Source of the DNA: Benincasa hispida
Lineage: Eukaryota > Streptophyta > Magnoliopsida > Cucurbitales > Cucurbitaceae
Direction: 5' to 3'
NCBI RefSeq assembly: GCF_009727055.1
Contig: NC_052349.1
Location: 36,624,880 to 36,688,879, forward strand
Length of the DNA: 64,000 nt
How positions within the stretch are numbered: the stretch's first letter is position 1; each line of letters starts with the position of its first letter. Under the pieces are notes generated by a model. The model searched no databases. It was given only the letters and a program-made list of their open reading frames with translations, and was not told where the DNA came from. Shown in pieces: positions 47,696 to 57,970 of this stretch. Position numbers and translations under genes: made by a program.

Positions 47696-48861
47696 TCAAG
47701 GTACATAAAAATTTTCATACTTTTCCAGTCCTCTCTTGGATGAATCTATATAGCCTAGTAAGGCTATAATAGAACTCATCCTCTTTCGAGAACCAAACAA
47801 GTCGAATTTGAATTTTCTAATATTTGGTAAAAAGAGGAAAAAGAAAGAATCAAAAGAATCAAATGACTCAAAAGAGTCGAAAGAAAGAAAAGACTCAACA
47901 ACTAACTCTGACTTGTAAGGAAAATACGAGCAGTAATCAAAGATGCAAGAAATTCCAGGAGTAAGAATTGTTCTAGGCTCGAAAGCCTCTAACTATTTTA
48001 CCTGAGATTCCTTAAGATGTGGTACGAGCTCATATTTATCCCTAATTACTTGTTCTGAATATGTCGTGGGATAAACATCATCTTCATCATCGGTCCAAGG
48101 AAACTCCTCAATTAGATTGGCTTCAGTGCCATAGACGATGGAAGGCTCTGAATGGTTCTCCAACGTAAGCATGGAGTGTGCAAGCTTAGGTGTTTGATGG
48201 ACCTCAACCGGCACGAGGGTTTGAGTCTCCAGGTGAAACTCAATTGAACCTACTCATAATCAGAAAAGCCATTAGCAAGTTCACACGTTATTAAATCCAT
48301 CATCTTACCTTGATAGGAATTTCGAAAAGTTGGTGGCTCAATAGGATCATCGATATGAATCTCTCCATCATTTGACTTAGTATCTTCAGAAGATGCATCT
48401 TCCCAAGGCTCATCAATTCTCCTAACCAAATCGGTAATCTGGGTAACGAGGTCACACATATTCTGAAAGTCGGTTCTAACCTCATGTTCAGAATAGAAGC
48501 TATCCTATTGGAAACTTGATGGTTCTTGAGAAAGATTAGAATGTTCCTGCACAAACTCACAAGAGTACTCAGAAAGTTCATCAGCCAAATTTTCTGAAGA
48601 ATTACCTATATTGGTTGAAGGATACGACATCGATAACGTGGTTTGGTTAGGCATCTCCCAAGGAGCATAGCATTCATGCTCAGGACCACGCAAATCCTGT
48701 GTGTGTTCCGTAACCAAAACTTGAACAAGAGAGGTTAGTTCATTTATTTCACTTTTAAGCTCATTAAATTCTCTTACTTCTTTTTCTCTTTGATGGGCCA
48801 CATACATCACTTGAAGTGTGTAATAGATGTTCATGTCCGTCATATTAAAATAAGTAGACAC
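47696..48861 (-). pseudogene. ORF A of non-autonomous copy 2
   Basis: Minus-strand collinear frame of about 388 codons, starting 78 bases after the PBS. N-terminus: MSTYFNMTDMNIYYTLQVMY, then a charged heptad-like helix (REKEVREFNELKSEINELTS, LVQVLV) likely to form a coiled coil. A Ser/Glu-rich segment follows, then TQITDLVRRIDEPWEDAS, IEPPTFRNSYQGKMMDL, VEVHQTPKLAHSMLTLENHS and GISCIFDYC. It ends with a Ser/Phe/Asp-rich run and GYIDSSKRG, stop at 47696-47698. Stops at about 48506 and 47992 and one frameshift near 48230 break it. The position right after the PBS is where gag normally sits, but I see no gag homology or zinc knuckle. Unrecognised. Confidence 0.6.
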
Positions 48862-48938
48862 AAAGTAAAGAAAATATTTTTGGTGTTATAAAGTTTGCTA
48901 GTCAAATTAGCTAAGGAAAAGATTAAATGGCTTGGCCT

Positions 48939-48956
48939 TCCCCAGCAACGACGCCA
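48939..48956 (-). other. Primer binding site of non-autonomous copy 2
   Basis: Minus strand TGGCGTCGTTGCTGGGGA, three bases inside the LTR end. Asp-type PBS with two differences from TGGCGCCGTTGCCGGGGA. Confidence 0.8.
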
Positions 48957-48959
48957 TTT

Positions 48960-50446
48960 TGTTCGGTTGCTAAGTAGGTGTCATTAGTTCTACCTAACCT
49001 GAAACAAACAATATTTATAAAGCTTGAACAAAAACTTAACTAACTCGTAGTTAAAGTGGAAGTAAGATGTCAATCCACAGGGAAGGTTTTAATTCTTATC
49101 CTTTCTTAACTAACCTTGACTATTAAAGCAATAAAATGGGGGTTGATAAAATTGAAGAAAAAGTATTAGAAATCAAAAGAAAAATGATGAGTGTAAAGAA
49201 GTAAGGAACGATCTTGCTTCTAATTCAAGTTAGACGTTCAATGCAATTCCTATCATCGAATTCTAAAAGTTTATTGACAATTGAATTATGCTCACAACTA
49301 CTCGTTCAACTCAATCAAGCTAGCCTCTACAAAGGTCGACAACTAGCAATAACCTAGTCAAGAAAGTGTCCTAATCATCGATTAAGGTTGGATAGGCCAA
49401 ACCCTAATCAACCTACATGCTCCTACTTCTATTGAGTTTAATAGCAGACATATAGAATAGAAAACATGCGCATTAGGTTCTAGGATTCAATTGCGTTGAT
49501 TAATTGTTAAGATAGCTTACTCAATTAATCAAAATTTCTCCAAATCTAGTAATTAGTGCATCCTAGGATAGCCATCAAACACACAACTACTATTGCCTCT
49601 TGTAGATCTTGGCTAGACATTCCATCGAACACATTGAAAGCAACGTATTCAACAACGATTGTGAAAAAAACCAAGCATCTAGGCTATACATGTTCAAGAT
49701 TTAGATCATTCAACATATTTCAAGAATTCAAATCAGATTCAAGAAGGCACAATTCAGATTACAATTGATAAAGAAAGTAGAAAACTCAAAGGAATTTACA
49801 AGAACCCTTGAAATCGAAACAAGATTCAATCAACTTCAAAAATTCATTGACATAAGAGTTTGTTTACATTTCAACAAAAACATAAAATCTAACCTAAATT
49901 GGAGCAAGAATTACCAAAGAAGTGAAACAACTCAAAGAGAGATCCCAATCTCCATGATTTTTCTTCCTCCACTTTGCAAAAATGAAAGAAAAGTCTTTTA
50001 TAGTATGCAGGCTAGCATCACAATGCTGAGTTAGCATTGCAATGCTAAATCGGTGAAAAGCCTCGAAGCGTTGGCCTTGCTTTGCAACGCTACCCTCCTC
50101 AACGCTTGTCAATGCAAGGCGCGTGTGGGGTTGCGCGTCAAAGTCCAGAGCGTTGCAATGCTACCCTATTTTGCAGCGGGATTGAACATTCCATCTTTAA
50201 GCATTGCGCAACGCCTCTCCTAGGGTCGTGACACTGCATTCTCGATGGCATTTTAGTAATTTACTCGATTCTCTTCAAATTATTGAATTTCTTGGCTATT
50301 TTGGATCCCTTTTGGCCCGATCTTCTCTTAATGACTCCTAAATGCTTCGAAGATTGTTTTACCTACAAAATAAGTATTTAGAACAAATAATCAACTCAAT
50401 TTTGGGGAATTAACATATAAAAAATGCATTTTTTAAAGATCTAATA
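48960..50446 (-). mobile_element. 5' LTR of non-autonomous copy 2
   Basis: Minus orientation: starts TATTAGATCTTTAAAAAATG at 50446 (TGTTAGG in copy 1) and ends CCGAACA next to the PBS. 1487 bp. TATAAAAG on the minus strand at 50002-49995. Confidence 0.78.
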
Positions 50447-52132
50447 GTGAGCGACCATGCTGTAGAACTGGTTTTGGGGCAGAAGGTTGTTAAGAAATAT
50501 CACGTGATCTACTACGCTTCGAAGACCCTCAACCCGGCTCAATGCTGCTACACCACGACAAAAAAGAAGATTTTAGTTGTTATTTTTGCTCCTGAGAAAT
50601 TTTACTCTTATATTGTTGGATCTGAAGTAGTTGTTTTTTCTGATCATGCAACTTTGCGCTATTTGATGTCCAAAAAGAAGTCCAAGCCCAGATTGTTGAG
50701 GTGGGTTCTTCTCCTCCAGGATTTTAACCTGAGACTTCAAGACAGGAAGGGATGTGAGAATGTTGTCGCCGATCACCTGAGAAGGATTGTAGCTGATGGA
50801 GGTTGTCTCAGTTCTGATGAAGACTTCCTTGACCACGCATTGATGCAAGCCGACAGTATTTTTATGACTCCCTGGTATGCTGAAATTGTGAATTACTTGA
50901 CCACTGGTGAGTTTACTTATGGAATGAACAAGCATAGAAAAGACAAAATAAAAAGTGAGTCAAAGTATTATGTCCGGGAAGAGCCTTTTCTTTTGAAATT
51001 TTGTGTTGATCAGGTAGTTAGAAGATGTATCCCTAATAACGAGTTCTTTTCTGTTTTAGAATTTTGTCATAAGCATGCATGTGGTGGATACTTCAGTCCC
51101 AGGAACTGCTAAAAAAGTTTTAGATTTGGGTTTATATTGGGACACTTTATTTAAGGATGCATACTTTATTTGTAAGACTTGTGAACTTTGTCAAAAGTCA
51201 AGAGGTTTGTCCTATAGGAACGAAATGCCACAAGTCCCTATTCTTTTCTATGAGATATTTGATGTATGGGGGATTGACTTTATGGGACCTTTTCTTTCTT
51301 TTTGTGGGTTCATGTACATTTTATTCGCAATGGACTATGTTTCCAAATGGGTGGAAGCAAAGGCCATTATTCTTGATGATGCTAAAGTGGTTGTAGGATT
51401 CTTGAAGACTAACATTCTGTGGGGTTTGCTTCTCTAAGGCAATAATCAATGACCAAGGATCACCCTTTTGCAATTGAGTTATTACTTCCTTATTGAAGAA
51501 GTATGGTGTACAACATCGTATTGCCACCCCATACATCCTCAAACTAATGGGCAGGCAGAGGTGTCCAATAGGGAAGTGAAGACTATTTTGGAAAAGGTGT
51601 TCAACCCAGGAAGGAAAACGCTTTGTGGGTTTACAGGACAACCTTTAAGACTCCTATTGAGATGTCTCCTTACAGGTTGGTCTATGGAAAATATTGTCAT
51701 ATTCCAGTTGAGATCCAACATAAGGCATATTAGGCAGTCAAGAAGTGCAACTAGGATTTAAAGGCAGCTGGGGAGGCCAGACTTTTACAGCTTCAGGAGT
51801 TGGAAGAGCTTAGGGTAGAATCTTTTGACAATTCTCTGACCTACAAGCAAAGAGTGAAATGACAGGATGATTGCACCCAAGGAGTTTCAAGTAGGGCAAA
51901 AGGTACTTCTATACAACTCTCGATTGAAGTTATGCCTTGAAAACTCTAATCCAAGTGGCTTGGCCCATTTGGCGTTTCTCACATTTATCCTTATGGTGTA
52001 GTAGATATCATTAATCTTGAGATAGGAAAATTTTTAAAAGTAAATGGGCATAGGTTGAAGGTCTTCCATGATGGCGAGTCTTTGGATTGCTTTGACATCG
52101 CCTACTGGTTGGACTCACCAGTTTACATCTGA
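50447..52132 (+). pseudogene. E-main RNase H (rest) and integrase
   Basis: RNase H continues from the MCDA codons at 32633: SDHAVELVLGQKVVKKYHVI, YYASKTLNPAQCCYTTTKK, LRYLMSKKKSKPRLLRWVLL, NVVADHLRR. Integrase: HHCC zinc region (FCHKHACGGYFSPRNC, then CKTCELCQKSRG at about 51174), WGIDFMGPF with the first Asp (about 51266), YVSKWVEAKAI, HPQTNGQAEVSNREVKTILE with the Glu (about 51532). The second catalytic region (NDQGSPF, about 51449) is in a different frame and followed by a stop. The C-terminus ends near 52132 (KFLKVNGHRLKVFHDGESL). Stops and frameshifts at about 51108, 51435, 51660 and 51860. Inactive. Confidence 0.9.
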
Positions 52133-53441
52133 TAATGCACAATCGAGCAATCGACCATAAAACTTTACGCTTCCTGGAGGCAGCCAAGCTTTAAATTTAC
52201 TTTCTTTCTTAGATTAGATTTCGATTCAGTAATTTTTCATTTATTATTTAGCCTAGTTCTTTTTATCATTCTTGTTTGGCCGGGATTTTTTGTGAAAAAG
52301 AGTTTATTCGAGTCTCCTATATCCTTCCTCCACTCCATTGTTTTGGGAAGTATTCTGATCCCTCGTGCTTTATTTTAATTACATTGGGGACAATGTTTGT
52401 TTTAAAAGTTGGGGGTGGGGTGTTTGGATTTTTAGGCTAATTTTTCTTATATTTTTGGTTGATTTTGGTTTTTCTTGCTGTTTTGTTCCTTGTGATGACT
52501 AGTCTATGACACACTCGTTTGAACCATTTTGTATGAGAATAGGTCGGATGAAAGGATTCATGATTTTCATGATGTTTTTGAAAATTCTGCTTAATTTTTT
52601 TTATTACATCTCCAAGCCCTTTGCATATATATCTTGACCCTGTTTGCTTGCTTAGAATTGAATTAGTGGACCATAAGTTTGTTGTCACTCCGAAAGGCCT
52701 TGGTGGTAGATATTAGTCTTTCCACTATTCAATTTAGTAATGCATACTTTGAGATGTAGTCAATTGATATCACTGTCGCCTAATATAAAAGAAATAATAA
52801 TAAAAAAAAAACATATGTGTATGTATAGGGTCTACTTCTTTTGTTTAGGTTATGATTAACCTAGGCGGCCATGACACCCGTGGTTTCCCTTTGAGCTAAA
52901 GTATCCCAAAGGAATGAGTAAGCTTAGGCACTTTTGAAGGGAAATTGGTCCGTAGTTGGATGACTCGCATGACACCCGTGTGGGTAAGCCAAAACAAAAG
53001 TCGGTTTCCTAGATTAAGTTTCTCCTTCGTTTGAATTAAAAAAAAAAAAAAAAAGAAAGAAAAACATGTAATAAGGGCTATGGATGAATAGTTTTGATCG
53101 TCCAATTTTATGTCATTACAACTTTGAATTTATGAAAACTAATTATGGAACCTTTGACCAGTGCAAAGGGTAAACAAAGGGAAGATTCATAAGGCCATTA
53201 TGGGCTCGCTCTTGTTCAAAATTACTTTGTGCTTGAACATGCATAATAAATCTTAAAAAGAATTTTCAAATTGTTCTTGAAATGATGAATTCTTTTTTAT
53301 TACCTAATCGATTGTGAATTTGATTCTAGTTGACTGTTGAGGCTTGAGTAAGGAACATTTTAGTTTGACAAGCTGATTATTTTTGCATGATTTCTTGTTT
53401 TTACCTTGCTCGAGGACAATCAAGAGCTAAGTTGAGGTGTT
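52133..53441 (+). other. 3' UTR of E-main
   Basis: Non-coding. Internal polypurine tract AAAAGTTGGGGGTGGGG at about 52404-52420. ATGACACCCGTGG at 52871, then GTAGTTGGAT...ATGACACCCGT...AAGCCAAAAC at 52952-52996, as in E1. The terminal tract AAGTTGAGGTGTT at 53429-53441 has lost two of its five central G residues. Confidence 0.7.
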
Positions 53442-54815
53442 TGATAGCACCAAAAGTGTGCTATCTTCTTCTGCTAATTTAGGATTTTTAAGCTACTTTA
53501 TATGTTTAAATCGATTGTATTGAAGGACTCGAGTGTAGGAGTAGTTGAATGAAGCGTTTGGGACAAATGGCAATAAAATGGCCAAGATAAAATCCAAATT
53601 GAGCAAATGAAGAAAGAAGGCCAAGAATTGAAATTTCCTGCCCAACCGGAGCATCGCAACGCTCGATTTGAGCATTATGCCATGCTATTAAAGAGTAGCT
53701 ACCCACTTCGCAAAGAACAAGGACTGTTGCAACGCTACGATTTGAAGCGAACGATCAAAGAACAGGGTAGCGTTGCAACGCTACGACTTGGAGCAGCACG
53801 CAGAAGCAGGACAACATTGCAAACGCTGTCCCCAGCTTTGCGATGCTGTGACAAATTCTATAAATAACCCATCAGTCCAAACCTAGGTTACACATACTCG
53901 ATAACTCGGCTGCCACTCTGTTTCTACTTGGTTTCTGCACCTCTTTTGACCATAATTCTGAATCTTCTTCCCCTTTTAGCATTGTATTGAATTAGAAGAT
54001 GATTTGTGGCTAAAGGGTAAGAACTTAGCTTGTGTTCGTTAGTTTACTTTCATTCCAATTCATTCTTGAGGCTATGTTATGTAATTCTGTGAGACTTTAT
54101 GAGAATTTATCTTGAGTTTATCATTCAATTGTCTTGTATGGATAATCAGACAAATTAGCTATGTATGTATAATTGATTGCTTAATTGGCCCTAACTTGTA
54201 ATCGTTAGATAATCGTCACCTAAAGCAAGAGTTAAGTAAGTTTGTTGAAGTTAAATTGGGATTCCAATTAAAAAGCATTACTTTCTAACTTAGATAATGC
54301 TCTCTCAAATAATTGGTTAGATGTGGAAATCAATTTTTTTGGCTTAGCTTTGCATTAGATCTTAATGCCTGTTGATTGATCGATTAGTGAGGATTCTCAC
54401 TTTTCCTTTAATTAACTTGATTTTATGGACTATCGGTTAGGATTCTAAACGAGTAGGCTAAGTTGTAATTTGAATTTCTCACATATCTTTTGAATAGTCT
54501 TATGATAGAATTGAAAAGGAATGAAATAAACTATAACTACCCAAGCTTAGTATTTTGTTCAATTGATTTTTTTATACATTCTTTCACATATGCAATTTGA
54601 TTTTTCTTGCAATTTTAATTCACAATTTTAACAACCCCCTCCCCGTTCTTCCTACCAGTTTCGATTTTTTTTTAGGAATCCAATTCGGCTCTCTGTGGTT
54701 CAACCCCAGACTTGCCGGTTGTACTACTAGTTAGTATAAGATAGTTTGTTGGTGCATATAAATATCATTTGTGTAGCATGGGTTCACGGGTGATGGTGAA
54801 TCCGGTAGCCTACCA
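53442..54815 (+). mobile_element. 3' LTR of E-main
   Basis: TGATAGCACCAAAAGTGTG...GGTAGCCTACCA, 1374 bp, TATAAATA at 53859-53866. From 53684 onward it is repeated almost exactly at 55289 by an assembly artefact. Confidence 0.88.
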
Positions 54816-55131
54816 TTGATCTTCTTGATGACCGACCTATGGGCTTATCTTCTTAGTGGATTAGTATTCACACAAGGCTTTCGGAGAGAAACTTTTTTCG
54901 TGGAGTTGAACTTGAGTTGATGTTGATTTGATGCGATGTGATTCGATCTCTAGTACTTGATCCTCTGATTATCTCTCGATTTAATGTGTACGCTTGATAT
55001 ATAGAAGCAGAGCATGTGGATGTTCTTGAGCTTAGAGTCTTGGAAAAATGCTTGTTATCTTCAAAGGACTTCAGTCTTCAAGTGTGGTCGGAATCTTGTA
55101 TCTCAAAGGATTCAGTATATCTCTCTCTTTT
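54816..55131 (-). other. Left contig end: duplicate of 56425-56740
   Basis: Same sequence as 56425-56740 apart from scattered one-base indels, then 25 N. It belongs to the minus-strand LTR described at 56425 and is probably one locus assembled twice. Confidence 0.75.
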
Positions 55132-55156
55132 NNNNNNNNNNNNNNNNNNNNNNNNN
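55132..55156. other. Assembly gap, 25 N
   Basis: Short gap joining two contigs that overlap in content (53684-55131 against 55289-56740). Confidence 0.95.
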
Positions 55157-55251
55157 AACGCTCGTCCACCACAACCGCTACACAACACGAACACTACACA
55201 CTCGAACTCAGTGATCGCCTAGCTCACGAACACCTCGAACAACACGAACGG
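55157..55251. other. Chimeric read segment copied from 60623-60717
   Basis: 95 bases identical to 60623-60717 (AACGCTCGTCCACC...CACGAACGG), ending exactly where the mosaic-end adapter starts. It is the far end of a circularised mate-pair fragment, not local sequence. Confidence 0.9.
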
Positions 55252-55288
55252 TGTCTCTTATACACATCTAGATGTGTATAAGAGACAG
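55252..55288. other. Tn5 mosaic-end junction (Nextera mate-pair adapter), library artefact
   Basis: TGTCTCTTATACACATCT followed directly by AGATGTGTATAAGAGACAG. These are the two mosaic ends back to back, as in the Nextera mate-pair circularisation junction, with the first C missing. Not plant DNA. Confidence 0.97.
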
Positions 55289-56740
55289 GCTATAAAGAGT
55301 AGCTACCCACTTCGCAAAGAACAAGGCACTGTTGCAACGCTACGATTTGAAGCGAACGATCAAAGAACAGGGTAGCGTTGCAACGCTACGACTTGGAGCA
55401 GCACGCAGAAGCAGGACAACATTGCAACGCTGTCCCCAGCTTTGCGATGCTGTGACAAATTCTATAAATAACCCATCAGTCCAAACCTAGGTTACACATA
55501 CTCGATAACTCGGCTGCCACTCTGTTTCTACTTGGTTTCTGCACCTCTTTTGACCATAATTCTGAATCTTCTTCCCCTTTTAGCATTGTATTGAATTAGA
55601 AGATGATTTGTGGCTAAAGGGTAAGAACTTAGCTTGTGTTTCGTAGTTTACTTTCATTCCAATTCATTCTTGAGGCTATGTTATGTAATTCTGTGAGACT
55701 TTATGAGAATTTATCTTGAGTTTATCATTCAATTGTCTTGTATGGGATAATCAGACAAATTAGCTATGTATGTATAATTGATTGCTTTAATTGGCCCTAA
55801 CTTGTAATCGTTAGATAATCGTCACCTAGAAGCAAGAGTTAAGTAAGTTTGTGAAGTTAAATTGGGATTCCAATTAAAAAGCATTACTTTCTAACTTAGA
55901 TAATGCTCTCTCAAATAATTGGTTAGATGATGGAAATCAATTTTTTGGCTTAGCTTTGCATTAGATCTTAATGCCTGTTGATTGATCGATTAGTTGAGGA
56001 TTCTCACTTTTCCTTTAATTAACTTGATTTTATGGACTATCGGTTAGGATTCTAAACGAGTAGGCTAAGTTGTAATTTGAATTTCTCACATATCTTTTGA
56101 ATAGTCTATGATAGAATTGAAAAGGAATGAAATAAACTATAACTACCCAAGCTAAGTATTTTGTTCAATTGATATTTTTATACATTCTTTCACATTATGC
56201 AATTTGATTTTTCTTGCAATTTTAATTCACAATTTTAACAACCCCCTCCCCCGTTACTTCCTACCAGTTTCGATTTTTTTTTAGGAATCCAATTCGGCTC
56301 TCTGTGGTTCAACCCCAGACTTGCCGGTTGTACTACTAGTTAGTATAAGTAGTTTGTTTGGTGCATATAAATATCATTTGTGTAGCATGGGTTCACGGGT
56401 GATGGTGAATCCGGTAGCCTACCATTGATCTTCTTGGATGACCGACCTATGGGCTTAATCTTCTTAGTGGATTAGTATTCACACAAGGCTTTCGGAGAAA
56501 CTTTTTTCGTGGAGTTGAACTTGAGTTGATGTTGATTTGATGCGATGTGATTCGATCTCTAGTACTTGATCCTCTGATTATCTCTCGATTTAATGTGTAC
56601 GCTTGATATATAGAAGCAGAGCATGTGGATGTTCTTGAGCTTAGAGTCTTGGAAAAATGCTTGTATCTTCAAAGGACTTCAGTCTTCAAGTGTGGTCGGA
56701 ATTCTTGTATCTTCAAAGGCATTCAGTATTTAAGTGTGGT
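55289..56740 (+). repeat. Duplicate of 53684-55131 (probable assembly duplication)
   Basis: Both copies run from GCTATAAAGAGTAGCTACC through the E-main LTR end and about 315 bases beyond. Differences are mostly single-base indels (for example AAGGACTG against AAGGCACTG), as expected for two versions of one locus. Confidence 0.85.
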
Positions 56741-57239
56741 CAGCTTCAGGAGTTTGGGCATCTTCTGATTGTTGGGAGAATTCTCTCTAGGTTCTCTAGA
56801 CTGTAGAATTGTTGACCTCCCACAAATGAAGAGGACTTCTCTATTTATAGAGTTTTCAGGTGGGCCTCGTGGGCTTGGACTTGGTTGGTCCATGAGCCTG
56901 GCCTTTGGGCCTAATTAGTTAGACTTCGGCTTGGTTGATCCATGGGCCTAGCTTTTAGGCCCAATTAGTTGGTTTTGGACTTGATTTGACATTTGGATCC
57001 AATTCAGCCTATTTTTTAGCTTAGTTGGACTTTAACCCAAATAATAATATCAAATTGGGCTAAATTAATTTTATCCAATTCAACAATCATGATGAAAACA
57101 CGTGGCGTCATAGAATTTGTCTTCAACTTCAATTTGGGACACATGTCAACTTCTAATTTGTCCTAAATTTGATGATTTGAAGTTTCGTCATTAATTTAGT
57201 GAATGATGTGGAAATTTGTGATTGGTCCAAAATTTCTCA
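56425..57239 (-). mobile_element. Minus-strand LTR inserted in copia gag
   Basis: In minus orientation starts TGAGAAATTTTGGACCAATC at 57239, directly after the gag codons DARVK. TATA box (minus TATAAATA) at 56849-56842. It reaches the E-main LTR end at 56424. No partner LTR or duplication visible. Lineage uncertain. Confidence 0.55.
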
Positions 57240-57324
57240 TTTAACACGAGCATCTTTCACCTTGTATTTCTTGTCTAATGCTTCCCACAATAGTTTTGAT
57301 GCATTGTAGGCATTGCAAAAGACA
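57240..57324 (-). pseudogene. Copia gag fragment, downstream part (copia 3)
   Basis: Minus frame CNAYNASKLLWEALDKKY, then KVKDARVK. It continues directly from YNVF encoded at 62131-62150 once the LTR at 57325-62130 is removed. The frame ends at 57240 where the next LTR begins. Confidence 0.82.
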
Positions 57325-57970
57325 TGATAACTTATAGAAATACAAGTTATTATTCTTTTAAAGTTGGAATAATTAATGTCAAATAATGAGAAACACATTC
57401 CTTTTAGTAGAAAAATACATAAAATTACATATATGCGTTCAATACAAATGAAAGTATTCCTTTAAAAGAAAAATGCAATATTGACACTTGATAATGTAGG
57501 AATCACGAAATTTCACTAAGTGTTGTAGAGATGCCAATGCAAAAGCATGCGTTGAGACTTATTTTATGCAAGAAAATACATTTTGCTCATGCATTTAACG
57601 TCAAATCTCAACTTGTAGTATGAGTAACCTGATAGGCAGCATCTGAATAAATCAAAATGGCAGATAGCTACAGCAGGGCATGAAAATTAATGTTATCTAA
57701 TCACAAGTTACAGAACCCAGGTGCCTATAAAAGGAGACGCTACCCACCAAAAGAAGAGTTAGACACCATACATTTAGGAGTAGACAATTAAAATTTCTAT
57801 ATAAACTTAGTTCCTCATCCACCTGCAAGAAGAAGAGGTGCAAGATCGCCATTTCCACCGCCGATTACAGAGGTACTACCGGAGAGAGAGCTCGAGAGAG
57901 ACGATCTTCCGCACGCCTTCACCCTAGTCACAATAGCAAGCACAAAAAATCAAGCCAAAAGGGAGCAAGA

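Larger units (their letters stand above)
32634..50446 (-). mobile_element. Non-autonomous gypsy-like LTR element, copy 2, lacking a 3' LTR
   Basis: Minus-strand order from the right: 5' LTR (50446 to 48960), PBS (48956 to 48939), ORF A, spacer, ORF B, 3' UTR, polypurine tract at 32634-32650. The tract abuts the host RNase H codons directly. The 3' LTR is absent and no target duplication is seen. Two later insertions lie inside: copia 34487-44092 and a solo LTR 44996-46837. Net internal length is about 4.9 kb, with no gag, protease, RT or integrase. Confidence 0.78.
23704..54815 (+). mobile_element. Athila-like Ty3/gypsy element E-main with nested insertions
   Basis: Two LTRs starting TGATAGCACC (23704 and 53442), PBS at 27014, gag, protease, RT, RNase H, integrase in gypsy order, a long 3' UTR, and a polypurine tract before the 3' LTR. 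Three insertions break it: a copia solo LTR (23824-25734), a TGATAAC solo LTR (29149-31111) and non-autonomous copy 2 (32634-50446). Without them it is about 9.4 kb. The LTR copies differ at roughly 15% of positions by eye, and stops and frameshifts are frequent, so it is old. Flanking 5-mers (TCTGG and TTGAT) do not match. Confidence 0.88.

Noticed and set aside
53684..56740. Genuine tandem duplication of the E-main 3' LTR end
   Set aside because: A library adapter and a chimeric read lie between the copies, and the copies differ mainly by single-base indels. An assembly error explains it better.
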